This document shows positions 34,738-43,575 of a stretch of 58,789 nt of DNA, one piece after another. The position numbers and the translations under genes are program-made. The notes beneath the pieces are model-generated. The model saw only the letters and a program-made list of their open reading frames with translations, was not told the origin of the DNA and did not search any database. The DNA is from Sphingomonadales bacterium (GTDB taxonomy: Bacteria; Pseudomonadota; Alphaproteobacteria; Sphingomonadales; Sphingomonadaceae), in NCBI GenBank assembly GCA_028868535.1, contig JAGWUH010000021.1, positions 1 to 58,789 of the forward strand, in the 5' to 3' direction. Each line of letters starts with the position of its first letter. The stretch's first letter is position 1.

Positions 34738-35895
34738 CTATCTGCGGAGCGCGGCCTCTGCGATGCGACGGTAAATGCGGGCAAGGGTTTCGAGATCGGC
34801 GAGGGCGACGGCCTCGTCGCGCTTGTGCATGGTGGCGTTCGACAGGCCGAACTCGATCACCGGGCACAGCGACTTGAGGAAGCGTGCGTCGGAGGTGCCG
34901 CCGCTGGTCGACAGCTCCGGCTCGATGCCGGTTTCGGCGAGGATGGCGGCGCCAACCAGCGTGGAAAAGGCGCCGGGCTTCGTCAGGAACGCCTCCCCCG
35001 AGATCACCGCGCGGACGGTGGCGCCATGCTTCGCCGCGATCGCCGTGACCCGGTCGGTGAGGCCCTGCCCGGTGTGGCGATCGTTGAAGCGGATCGACAG
35101 GCGGGCGGAGGCGCGCGGCGGGATCAGATTGGTCGCCGGGTTGCCGACGGTGAGGTCGGTGACCTCGAGGTTCGAGGGCTGGAACCACTTCGTGCCCTTG
35201 TCGAGCCGCAGCGCCTTGAGTTCGGCCAGCAGCGCGACGAGGCGGGTGATCGGGTTGTCCGCGAGATGCGGGTAGGCGACGTGCCCCTGCACGCCCTCGA
35301 CCTCGATCCACATGTTGACCGACCCGCGGCGGCCGACCTTGGCCATGTCGCCCAGGCGGTGGACCGAGGTCGGCTCACCCACCAGGCAGAGATCGGGGAT
35401 CGCGCCGGTGGCGCGCATGTGCGCGATCAGCGCGAGCGTGCCGTGCAGCGCCACGCCTTCCTCGTCGCCGGTGATGATGAACGAGAGCGTCCCGGCTTCG
35501 GCCGGAGTCTCGCGCGCGGCGGCGACCATCGCCGCGATCGCGCCCTTCATGTCGACGGCGCCGCGGCCGTAGAGCAGATCGCCGCGCCGTTCGGGGGCGA
35601 ACGGGGCGCTGGTCCAGCCGTCACCGGGGGGGACGACGTCGAGATGGCCGGCAAAGGCGAAGTGGCGCGAGCCGGGCGGGCCCTGGCGGATCGCGAACAG
35701 GTTTTCCACCGGGCCATCGGGCGATTCGCCGGCGATGGCGCGATGGATCGCGAAGCCGAGCGGGGCCAGCGCGGCTTCGAGGCAATCGAACACCAGGCCG
35801 GTGGCGGGGGTGACGCTGGGGCAGGCGATCAGCGCTTCGGCGAGCGTGGCGACATAGTCGGCAGCGGGGGTGGCGGGATCGACCAGCAGGCTCAT
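34738..35895 (-). CDS. dapE: Succinyl-diaminopimelate desuccinylase
   Basis: This 385-residue M20 enzyme has FAFAGHLDVVPPGDGW, YGRGAVDMKGAIAA, ITGDEEGVALHGT and STSGGTSDARF, the DapE-specific signature. It removes succinate from N-succinyl-LL-diaminopimelate in lysine and peptidoglycan synthesis. It heads the operon leading into the ast genes, an unusual link between anabolic and catabolic succinyl-amino-acid steps, although read-through is not proven. It is divergent from the cupin gene. Confidence 0.96.
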   Translation of the reverse strand: MSLLVDPATPAADYVATLAEALIACPSVTPATGLVFDCLEAALAPLGFAIHRAIAGESPDGPVENLFAIRQGPPGSRHFAFAGHLDVVPPGDGWTSAPFAPERRGDLLYGRGAVDMKGAIAAMVAAARETPAEAGTLSFIITGDEEGVALHGTLALIAHMRATGAIPDLCLVGEPTSVHRLGDMAKVGRRGSVNMWIEVEGVQGHVAYPHLADNPITRLVALLAELKALRLDKGTKWFQPSNLEVTDLTVGNPATNLIPPRASARLSIRFNDRHTGQGLTDRVTAIAAKHGATVRAVISGEAFLTKPGAFSTLVGAAILAETGIEPELSTSGGTSDARFLKSLCPVIEFGLSNATMHKRDEAVALADLETLARIYRRIAEAALRR

Positions 35896-35976
35896 CGCCC
35901 GGGTGTACCGCCGCGCGAGTCGCGGAGCAAGCGGGGGGTTTGCGCGGCATCAAGGGCGGGTTAGCGTGCGATCAGC

Positions 35977-35982
35977 AAGGAG
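35977..35982 (+). promoter_or_regulatory. Ribosome-binding site deciding the cupin start
   Basis: The AAGGAG here touches the first ATG (35983) with no spacer but lies 6 nt before the second ATG (35989). Normal spacing favours the second. Confidence 0.7.
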
Positions 35983-35988
35983 ATGGCG

Positions 35989-36456
35989 ATGCCGAAAGTG
36001 GACCTCGACCGCATGACCCCTAACAACCTGACCGGCTATCCGCCGCCGTTCGACCGCACGGTGGCCGGGCGGTGGAAGCGGCGGCTCGGGCCGGCGGCGG
36101 GTTTTGCCCGGCTGGGCGCGTGCCACGTCACACTGGACCCCGGCGCGTGGTCCTCGCAGCGGCACTGGCACGATGGCGAGGACGAGCTGGTGGTGATGCT
36201 GGCCGGCCAGGCGGTGCTGGTCGAGGACGGGGGGCGGACGGTGCTGCGGGCCGGCGATATCGCCACCTGGGCGGCCGGGGTGCGCGACGGGCACCACCTG
36301 ATCAACGAGAGCGACGCGCCGTGCGTGTTCCTGGCGATCAGCGCGGGGGAGAGCGCCGGCGGCGGCTATTCCGACATCGACATGCTGTTCACCGCCGACA
36401 ACCGCTATGTCCACCGCGACGGCACGCCCTATCCGGAGGCGCGGCGGCCACGCTGA
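35989..36456 (+). CDS. Cupin-domain protein
   Basis: The 155 residues form a single cupin barrel with HWHDGEDELVVMLAGQAVLVEDG (here in parts) and AGDIATWAAGVRDGHHLIN, giving the His/His/Glu and second-motif His metal ligands. Substrate is unknown; such small cupins include sugar isomerases and dioxygenases. The start was set at 35989 from the ribosome-binding site; 35983 would add two residues. The LysE exporter gene follows after 3 bp. Confidence 0.88.
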   Translation: MPKVDLDRMTPNNLTGYPPPFDRTVAGRWKRRLGPAAGFARLGACHVTLDPGAWSSQRHWHDGEDELVVMLAGQAVLVEDGGRTVLRAGDIATWAAGVRDGHHLINESDAPCVFLAISAGESAGGGYSDIDMLFTADNRYVHRDGTPYPEARRPR

Positions 36457-36459
36457 ACG

Positions 36460-37092
36460 ATGGGTGTTGCCGACTTCCTCGAATTCGCGCTGGCGGTGCT
36501 GCTGATCGAGCTGACGCCCGGCCCCAACATGGGCTGGCTGGCGGCGCTGAGCGCAACCGCGGGGCGGCGCGCCGGGCTGGCGGCGACGCTGGGCATCGCC
36601 ATCGGGCTGGCGTGCAACGCGCTGTTCGCGGCGCTGGGGCTGGCAACGCTGCTGGCCGCCGAGCCGGGCTGGCAGCGCGGGCTGCGCGTGGCGGGGGTGC
36701 TGCTGATGCTGGGGCTGGCGTGGACGACCTGGCGCGAGGACGCCGCGCCGGTGGAGCCGCAGGGCGCGCGCGGGCTGGCGCGGGCGCGCGACGCGCGCAA
36801 CGCCTTTGCCGCCGGTCTGGCGCTGAACCTGCTCAATCCCAAGGCGGTGCTGTTCTTCGTCGCGGTGGTGCCGCCGTTCCTGCATGGGCACACGCCGGGC
36901 CTGGGGCTGGCGATGGCGCTGGCGGCGGTGAGCGTGGGGATCGCGACGGCAATCCACCTGGCGATCGTGGTCGGCGCCAGCCGGGCCGAGGCGCGGCTGG
37001 CCGCCGGGGGCCAGGTGCGGCGGGTGCGCCGCGCGCTGGCGCTGGTGATGGCGGCGATGGGAGCGTGGATGGCACTGGGCCTGTTGGGCTGA
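36460..37092 (+). CDS. LysE/RhtB family amino-acid exporter
   Basis: The 210 residues make about six membrane helices. They include the LysE N-terminal pattern FLEFALAVLLIELTPGPNMGWL, read here as FLEFALAVL then ELTPGPNMGWL, and the FAAGLALNLLNPKAVLFF motif. The family exports lysine, homoserine, threonine or related compounds. Co-transcribed with the cupin gene. The substrate is not predictable. Confidence 0.93.
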   Translation: MGVADFLEFALAVLLIELTPGPNMGWLAALSATAGRRAGLAATLGIAIGLACNALFAALGLATLLAAEPGWQRGLRVAGVLLMLGLAWTTWREDAAPVEPQGARGLARARDARNAFAAGLALNLLNPKAVLFFVAVVPPFLHGHTPGLGLAMALAAVSVGIATAIHLAIVVGASRAEARLAAGGQVRRVRRALALVMAAMGAWMALGLLG

Positions 37093-37194
37093 ACGCGGTT
37101 CAGGCCGCCCCTTCGCCTCGTGATGACCGCCCGATTGCCATTGCTGGCGACGCGGGCGGAAGCGTCAGGTGAATCCGCCTGACCTGGCCATGCT

Positions 37195-39567
37195 TCAGAA
37201 ACCCGCCTTCCAGGCCATGCCGAAGCCGAGGTCGGCCGGCAGGTCGGCGCGGTTGCCGGGAGCGTGGCGCCAGAACAGGCTGGTGTCGAGGTGGCCGCCA
37301 AGCAGCGGCGTGGCAAGGGCGAGCTCGCCGTCGAGCTCTCGCCCGCGCGGGGCCAGCGCCAGCGTCTCGATCCCCGTGGTGGCGGTGGCGGTGGCATAGT
37401 CCCACGCGGTGGGCACGACCAGCGCGAGGCCGCCGGCGCTGACGCGCAGCGGCTGCGACAGGCGCAGCGCCAGCGTCGCCTGCGGATGCCACAGGCCGGC
37501 GCGGGTGAGATCGACCGCCCAGGCATTGCTGGCAAGCCGCGAGCCGGGCGCGACGAGGCTGCCGGTGATGCCGCCGCCGCGGACGTCGGTGAAGCCCTGG
37601 CGCCACGCGGCGGCGAGCCGCCAGCCCGGGGCGGGTTGCCAGCCGAGCGCGGCATCGAGCAGCACGGTGCGCGCGCCGTGGATGCCGTAGAGCGGATTGA
37701 AGCGCGCCCCGAGCACGCTGCGATCCTCTGCCAGCAACGAGGTGGCGAGCATCGCATCGACGGCGCCGAAGCGGCGATCGAGCGCGAGGCTGAAGCGGTT
37801 GGCGGCGGCCGGCGGCTCGGGCCGCAGCGCTTCGCCCGGGAGCGGCGCGGCGCCGACCGCGCGGGCGCTTTCGGCGCTGGCGGTGAGGCCCCAGCGGCCG
37901 AGCGCCTGGCGGACCGCGAAGGCGCTGCCGGGGCGGCGCTGGAAGCCGGTATCGGCGAGCGGATCGGCGGCGACCAGGAAGGCCGGGCGCACCTGGCCGC
38001 GCAAGTCGGCGGCGAGGCCGTCCGCGCCCTGGGCATAGGCGAAGCCGAGGCGGGTGGCCGGCGACAGGCGCGCGATCATCCGGGTCGCGAGCGCGCGGGC
38101 GGCGCTGTCCTCGCCATCGGAGAGGCGCAGCGGGCCGCGCCAGCGCAGCCCGGCGAGCCGGGCCTGGGCATCGACGCTGAACGCGAGGCTGAGGCGGTCG
38201 TCGCCGGCGCTGGTGCCGGAGACGGCGGCGGACAGCGCGGGCGCGAGGCGCAGCGCCGGGGCGGCCGGGCGCAGGCCGGCGGCGAGATCGGTGTGGAAGG
38301 CGCGGCCGTACATGTCGAGCACGACGGTGCCGAGCGAGGCGCCGGCGACGGCATCGCCCATCGCCGCCGACGTGGTGGTGGTGGTGACGAGGGCGGCGAG
38401 CGGAACCTGCGTCGTCGAGCCGGCGAGGCTGGCCGTGCCTTGCGGCTGGAATGCGGCGGCGATGTCGAGGATGCCGCGGCCGTAGACCGCGTCGGTGCCG
38501 GCGGCGCCGGCGTCGCGCGCGGTGCGCAGCAGCAGGTCCACCACCTGCACCGCCGTCATCGACGGGAACGCCTGGCGGATCAGCGCCACCGCGCCGGCGA
38601 CCTGAGGTGCCGAGAAGCTGGTGCCGGAGAACACCTCGACGAAAGTCTGGCCGTTGCTGACGGTCTGCTTGATGACGCCGTTCTGGTAGGTGCAGCAGAT
38701 CTGCTCGCCCAGCGCGGCGAGATACCATTGCTGCTCGGTGCCGGCCCTGTCCGTGAAGCTGGAGATCGTGCCGCTGGCGTCGACCGAGCCGGCAATGATG
38801 ACGTTGCCGTTGCCGGCGGCGCGCAGCGAGGCGGGGAACGGATCGACCTGGGCGGTGCCGTCGTTGCCGGCGGAGACGACGACGACGACGCCCGCCGCGG
38901 CGGCGCGGGCGATCGCGTCGCTCATCACCCGGCCGGCGGGATCGCCGCCGAGCGAGAGGTTGATGACCTTGGCGCCATCGGCGACGGCGCGATCGACGCC
39001 GGCGGCGAGCGCGGTGTCCGCGAACTTGCAGCCGGTGGCGCAGGTTCCGGCGCTGTCGGCGCGGGCCATCATGATCGTGGCGTTCCAGGCGATGCCGAGC
39101 ACGCCGGTGCCGTTGCGCGCGGCGGCGGCGACCAGCGCGATGTCGGAGCCGTGATCGCTGTCCGGGTTGGCCAGGCTGCGCCCGCCGCCGGTGACGTCGG
39201 TCGACGCGGCGGAGATCCGGCCGGCGAATTCCGGATTGCCGGTATCGATCCCCGAATCGACGAAGCCGATGGTGACGCCGGCGCCGGTGGCGCCGTTCTG
39301 CCAGGCGGTGATCGCGCCGTGGTAGGGCGCGCCGCTGCTGCGGTTGTATTCGCTGGTCTGGAACACCGCGGCGGGGGTGAGGGTGGGGGTGGGGGTGGGC
39401 GTCGGGGTGGCTGTCGCGGTCGGGGTCGCGGTGGCGGTTGCCAACGGGGCCGGCGCGGAACTGACCCCGCCCCCCCCGCCACCGCAGGCGGCGAGCAGGA
39501 CGAGCGGTGCGATCGCCGGCACGCTCCAGCCGAACCACGATTTCGGAGTGGGCAAGCAGTGCGACAT
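37195..39567 (-). CDS. S8 subtilisin-like autotransporter serine protease
   Basis: This 790-residue protein begins with a lipoprotein-like signal (PLVLLAAC, Cys28) and a poly-Gly stretch. A Thr-Pro repeat linker (about residues 44-66) is followed by an S8 protease with Asp104 (FVDSGIDTG), His139 (SDHGSDIA) and Ser317 (FSGTSFSAP). A C-terminal beta-barrel ends in FGMAWKAGF, with terminal Phe as in outer-membrane proteins. It would be secreted by the type V route and anchored at or cleaved from the surface. A possible lipobox on an autotransporter is noteworthy. It lies downstream of hpnG on the same strand with a 92-bp gap; the 102 bp after its stop show no gene. Confidence 0.93.
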   Translation of the reverse strand: MSHCLPTPKSWFGWSVPAIAPLVLLAACGGGGGGVSSAPAPLATATATPTATATPTPTPTPTLTPAAVFQTSEYNRSSGAPYHGAITAWQNGATGAGVTIGFVDSGIDTGNPEFAGRISAASTDVTGGGRSLANPDSDHGSDIALVAAAARNGTGVLGIAWNATIMMARADSAGTCATGCKFADTALAAGVDRAVADGAKVINLSLGGDPAGRVMSDAIARAAAAGVVVVVSAGNDGTAQVDPFPASLRAAGNGNVIIAGSVDASGTISSFTDRAGTEQQWYLAALGEQICCTYQNGVIKQTVSNGQTFVEVFSGTSFSAPQVAGAVALIRQAFPSMTAVQVVDLLLRTARDAGAAGTDAVYGRGILDIAAAFQPQGTASLAGSTTQVPLAALVTTTTTSAAMGDAVAGASLGTVVLDMYGRAFHTDLAAGLRPAAPALRLAPALSAAVSGTSAGDDRLSLAFSVDAQARLAGLRWRGPLRLSDGEDSAARALATRMIARLSPATRLGFAYAQGADGLAADLRGQVRPAFLVAADPLADTGFQRRPGSAFAVRQALGRWGLTASAESARAVGAAPLPGEALRPEPPAAANRFSLALDRRFGAVDAMLATSLLAEDRSVLGARFNPLYGIHGARTVLLDAALGWQPAPGWRLAAAWRQGFTDVRGGGITGSLVAPGSRLASNAWAVDLTRAGLWHPQATLALRLSQPLRVSAGGLALVVPTAWDYATATATTGIETLALAPRGRELDGELALATPLLGGHLDTSLFWRHAPGNRADLPADLGFGMAWKAGF

Positions 39568-39659
39568 CGGAACCCCCGCCCGCGATTCCGGCCAAGCGGA
39601 CCGCAGGTGCCGCAGTGTGGCGATGCCGTCGTGAATCGGGGGTTAATGCCCCCGCCCGG

Positions 39660-40322
39660 TCAACTGCGCAGGACGCGGCCGCCGCCGAGCGCGAGCGTGC
39701 CGTAAGCGGCCTTGAAGCGGCGCGTGGTGCGCAGCAACGCGGGGAGCTGGCCGGGACGGGTGAGCAGCGACCACAGGATGCGGCCCGGGGCGAGGCCGCC
39801 GCCGGGCTTCATGGCGACGGCGATCGCCGGGGGAAGATCGGCCGCGGCCTCGTCCGAGATGCAGCGCAGGACGGTGAAGCGCAGGCCATGGCGCGCCGCG
39901 GCCGCCGCTGCGATATGCGATTCCATGTCCGTCGCGATGGCGCCGGTGGCGGCGTGCAGTTCGGCCTTTTCGGCGGCACTGGCGATCAGGCGGTCGCAGG
40001 CGTGGATCGCACCCTGGGCGGGAAGGCGCCGGCCGGTGCGCAGGCGCTGCGCCAGGGCGATGCCGAACGCGCCGTCGCACGCGCCCTGCCAGTCGCCGGT
40101 GATCGCGGTGCCGACCACCCAGTCACCGAGGCGCAGGCCGGGATCCAGCGCGCCCGCCATGCCGTAGCTGAGGACGCCGCAGGATTGCGGGACCAGCCGG
40201 TCGAGCTCGGCCAGGAGGCGGGCGCGGCTGCCGCCGCCGGCAAGCGTGACGACGCCGGGGCCGGCAATGGTTTGCGCTTCGCGACGGGTGCCGGTGACGA
40301 CGAGGATCGGCTTGACGGGCAT
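39660..40322 (-). CDS. hpnG: Hopanoid-associated phosphorylase HpnG
   Basis: The 220 residues follow the nucleoside phosphorylase fold: VLSYGMAGALDPGLRLGDWV, ATDMESHIAAAAA and VLRCISDEA. HpnG removes adenine from adenosylhopane to give ribosylhopane on the way to bacteriohopanetetrol. It follows shc by 7 bp as the last gene of the hpnA-G operon. hpnH, which makes its substrate, is not in the window. Confidence 0.92.
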   Translation of the reverse strand: MPVKPILVVTGTRREAQTIAGPGVVTLAGGGSRARLLAELDRLVPQSCGVLSYGMAGALDPGLRLGDWVVGTAITGDWQGACDGAFGIALAQRLRTGRRLPAQGAIHACDRLIASAAEKAELHAATGAIATDMESHIAAAAAARHGLRFTVLRCISDEAAADLPPAIAVAMKPGGGLAPGRILWSLLTRPGQLPALLRTTRRFKAAYGTLALGGGRVLRS

Positions 40323-40329
40323 GGCCGGA

Positions 40330-42291
40330 TCACATCCCCCAGGCGGGGCGGTCGGCGTTCGACTTGGTCAGGTTCCGGTAGCGCGCCAGCGCCCAGACCG
40401 GGAAGTAGCGCGGATAGCCGTGGTAGCGCAGGTAGAACACGCGCGGGAAGCCGCCGCCGGTGTAGACTTCCTGCCCCCACAGGCCATCCTCCGCCTGGTT
40501 TGCGAGCAGCCACTGCACGCCGCGCTCGACCTCCGGGCTGTGCGTCTCGCCCACGGCCATCAGCCCGAGCAAGGCCCAGGCGGTCTGGCTGGCGGTGGAG
40601 CGGAAGTCTTCGTGGCCCTTGCGGTCAAGCGCGTAGGAATCGCATGATTCGCCCCAGCCGCCGTCAGGGTTCTGGATCGTCTTCAGCCAGTTCACCGCGC
40701 GGGCGACCATCGGGTTGGCGCTGTCGATCCCGGCGCGGCCGAGCGCGCAGAGCACCGACCAGGTGCCGTAGACGTAGTTGACCCCCCAGCGGCCGAACCA
40801 CGAACCTTCCGCCTCCTGCTCCTTTTCGAGCCAGGCGAGCGCGGCCTTCATCCGCGGGCTGTCGATCGGCTCCCCCAGCTGGGCGAGCATCGACACGCAG
40901 CGCGCGGAGACGTCGGCGGTCGGCGGATCGAGCAGCGCGCCGTGATCGGCGAACGGCAGGTTGTTCAGGTATTCCTTGTCGTTGTCGGCGTCGAACGCGC
41001 CCCAGCCGCCATCGTGCGATTGCAGCCCCTCGACCCATTCGGTGGCGCGGGCGATGGCGTGCCGGTCCGCCTCGCCGCGCAGGCCGGCGGCGCGGTCCAT
41101 CGCCATGACGACGACGGCGGTATCGTCGAGATCGGGATAGTGGTCGTTGTTGTACTGGAACGCCCAGCCGCCGGGGCGGACGTCGGGGCGCTGGTCGGCC
41201 CAGTCCCCCACCACGTCGAGCACCTGGCGCGGCCGGAGCCAGTCGAGCGCCTTGTGCGCGCGGGCGACGGCCTCCTCGCTGCCGACCTCGAGCATGGCGT
41301 GCGCGGCGAGCGCGGTGTCCCAGACCGGCGAGACGCAGGGCTGGCAATAGGCCTCGTCGTCTTTCAGCACGAGCAGCCGTTCGACCGATTCGCGGGCGAT
41401 CGCGCGGTGCGGATGGTCCTCCGGGTAGCCGAGGACGTCGTACATCATCACGCTGTTGGCCATCGCCGGGTAGATCGCACCGAGGCCGTCGACGCCGTTG
41501 AGGCGTTCGGTCACCCATGTCTCGCACAGGCCGATCGCCTTCCTGCGCAGGAATTTCGGCCACAGCCGATCGCCGTGGCGCAGGATGAAATCGAGGCCGT
41601 TGAAGAACAGCTTCCAGCCCTGGTGGACATGTGCGGCCTGGCTGGTGAGCTTGACCGGGTTGCCGCTGAAAAGTTCATCGACGCGCACGCCTTTCGGATT
41701 GCGCGCGCGCGGCTTGAGCGCGCAGAGCACCAGCAACGGCACGACGACGGTGCGCGCCCAGTAGCTGATCTTCTCGATGTGCACCGGGAACCAGCGCGGC
41801 GCCAGCATCAGTTCGGGCGGGATCGTCGGCACCACGTCCCACGGGCCGGCGCCATAGAGCGCCAGCTGGATACGGGTGAAGACGTTGCCGGCCTCTGCCC
41901 CGCCGGCGCGGTGGATGGCGGCGCGGGCGCGGGCCATGTGCGGGGCGTCGACGTCGTCGCCGATCATCTTCAGCGCGAAGTAGGCCTTGATCGTCGCCGA
42001 AATGTCGAAGCCGCCGTCGTGATAGAGCGGCCAGCCATCGTGCTCGGCGCTCTGGCGGCGGCGCAGGTAGGTGGCGATCCTCGCTTCGAGTGCGGCGTCG
42101 ACCGGCTCGCCCAGGTAGTGGCGGAGCAGCACGTATTCGGCCGGGATGGTGGCGTCGGCCTCGAGCTCGTAGACCCAGTGGCCGTCCTCCTGCTGCTCCG
42201 CGAACAGGGTCTGCGTGCCGCGGCCGATCGCGGCCTCGACGGCATCGCGCAGGGGCGCTTCGCGCGCCAGCTCGTTCGGTTCCATCAGCAT
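40330..42291 (-). CDS. shc: Squalene-hopene cyclase
   Basis: This 653-residue monotopic membrane enzyme has multiple QW repeats such as QNPDGGWGES and QEDGHWVYEL, and the protonating DxDD motif DLDD at 387-390. It cyclises squalene to diploptene/diplopterol, the core hopanoid step. The start is at 42291 or at the ATG forming TGATG with the hpnE stop (42285), a two-residue difference. The longer open frame upstream is only overlap with hpnE. Confidence 0.97.
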   Translation of the reverse strand: MLMEPNELAREAPLRDAVEAAIGRGTQTLFAEQQEDGHWVYELEADATIPAEYVLLRHYLGEPVDAALEARIATYLRRRQSAEHDGWPLYHDGGFDISATIKAYFALKMIGDDVDAPHMARARAAIHRAGGAEAGNVFTRIQLALYGAGPWDVVPTIPPELMLAPRWFPVHIEKISYWARTVVVPLLVLCALKPRARNPKGVRVDELFSGNPVKLTSQAAHVHQGWKLFFNGLDFILRHGDRLWPKFLRRKAIGLCETWVTERLNGVDGLGAIYPAMANSVMMYDVLGYPEDHPHRAIARESVERLLVLKDDEAYCQPCVSPVWDTALAAHAMLEVGSEEAVARAHKALDWLRPRQVLDVVGDWADQRPDVRPGGWAFQYNNDHYPDLDDTAVVVMAMDRAAGLRGEADRHAIARATEWVEGLQSHDGGWGAFDADNDKEYLNNLPFADHGALLDPPTADVSARCVSMLAQLGEPIDSPRMKAALAWLEKEQEAEGSWFGRWGVNYVYGTWSVLCALGRAGIDSANPMVARAVNWLKTIQNPDGGWGESCDSYALDRKGHEDFRSTASQTAWALLGLMAVGETHSPEVERGVQWLLANQAEDGLWGQEVYTGGGFPRVFYLRYHGYPRYFPVWALARYRNLTKSNADRPAWGM

Positions 42292-43568
42292 GGCTCGAGC
42301 CCATAGCGCATCGGCTTGCCGAGCGCCAAGCAGGCGGCGTTGTCGCCTGAGCGCAGCGAACCCTCGATCGTCGCGGGGAGGCCGGTGCGGACCCAGTCCC
42401 CGGCCAGGAACAGGTTGGCAAGGTGGGTCCCGGGATGCGGGCGCAGCGCTTCCTGCGCGGGCGTGGCGGCGAAGGTGGCGCGCTTTTCCTTGACCACCTG
42501 CCACGGCGGCAAGGTTTCCGCGTCGGGCGCGGCGATGCCGAGCGCCGCGACGACCTCGCGCCAGATCGCCTGCGCGAGCTCCTCGCGATCGGCGTCCATC
42601 AGCCGGTCCGCCGCCGACACCGTGACCGAGATGCGGTTGGCGTGGGTGAACACCCATTCGCTGGTGGCGTTGAGCAGGCCCAGCATCGCCGGGGCGCGGG
42701 GCGGCGGCGGCGCGGCGTAGTGGACGTTGAGGATGGCGCGATGCTCGGTCGGGACGGCGAGGCCGGGCACGAGCTCGGCCGCGACCCAGGCGGGAACCGC
42801 GAGCACGACCGCCTCGTCCGCGGCGAGGACCTGGCGGCCATCGGACCATTCGAGCGCGGTGACGCGGGTGCCGTCGTCCTCGATCGCGCGCAGACGCCGG
42901 CCGGTGGCGAGCGGCACGCCGTTCCGCGCGAGCCAGCCGACCGCGGGATCGATGAAGGCGGCGGCCAGCGTCGGCACGGCGATGCGCGGAATCGAGGCGC
43001 GGCCGCCGAGCATGACCGATTCGGCGAGGACGTTGGCGGCAAGCTCGGCGCTGGCTTCGGCGGGCTCGGTGTTGAGCGCGGCGAGCAGCACCGGGTGCAG
43101 CAGCCGCGCCCAGACCGGCCCTTCGGCGCGGATGACGTCGGCGATGGGCCGGTTGCCGCCCTTCAGCAGTTGCAGCAGCGGCGCATAGTCGCGCAGGCCG
43201 GTGTGCGGCACGCGCCGCGAACGGTTGAGCAGCCACCACGGCACGCGGCCGTCGGAGAGGGTGACGGTCCAGCGTTCGCCGCTGGCGAGATCGACGAAGG
43301 CGAAGGCGGCGTGATCCGGCCCGGTCAGAGGCTGGTCGGCGCCGATCGTCTCGCGGAATTCGGCCACGGCGCGATTGCCCGAGAGCACGAGATGGTTGCC
43401 GTTGTCGATCGTCAGGTTCAGCGCCGGATCGCGGTACGAGCGGCAGCGCCCGCCGGCGCGCGCGGCGCTGTCCGAGACGGTGACGGCCACGCCCGCCTGC
43501 GCCAGCGTGACCGCCGCCTGGAGCCCGGCCAGCCCGGCCCCGGCGATGGTGGCGCGACCAAGGATCAT
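42285..43568 (-). CDS. hpnE: Hydroxysqualene dehydroxylase HpnE
   Basis: This 427-residue flavoenzyme has an N-terminal Rossmann GAGLAGLQAAVTLAQAG, GGRCRSY and a C-terminal LFLAGDWVRTGLPATIEG FAD motif. HpnE reduces hydroxysqualene to squalene after HpnD and HpnC. It follows hpnD by 7 bp and overlaps shc. Confidence 0.95.
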   Translation of the reverse strand: MILGRATIAGAGLAGLQAAVTLAQAGVAVTVSDSAARAGGRCRSYRDPALNLTIDNGNHLVLSGNRAVAEFRETIGADQPLTGPDHAAFAFVDLASGERWTVTLSDGRVPWWLLNRSRRVPHTGLRDYAPLLQLLKGGNRPIADVIRAEGPVWARLLHPVLLAALNTEPAEASAELAANVLAESVMLGGRASIPRIAVPTLAAAFIDPAVGWLARNGVPLATGRRLRAIEDDGTRVTALEWSDGRQVLAADEAVVLAVPAWVAAELVPGLAVPTEHRAILNVHYAAPPPPRAPAMLGLLNATSEWVFTHANRISVTVSAADRLMDADREELAQAIWREVVAALGIAAPDAETLPPWQVVKEKRATFAATPAQEALRPHPGTHLANLFLAGDWVRTGLPATIEGSLRSGDNAACLALGKPMRYGLEPC

Positions 43569-43575
43569 GCGGCGA

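Noticed and set aside
39350..39440. GC microsatellite as a non-coding repeat or phase-variation tract
   Set aside because: It encodes the Thr-Pro linker in frame. The repeat is imperfect, so slippage-driven phase variation is not well supported.
37264..39705. An 813-codon plus-strand open frame opposite the autotransporter
   Set aside because: Low-complexity Gly/Ala/Arg product lying antisense to a protein with full catalytic motifs.
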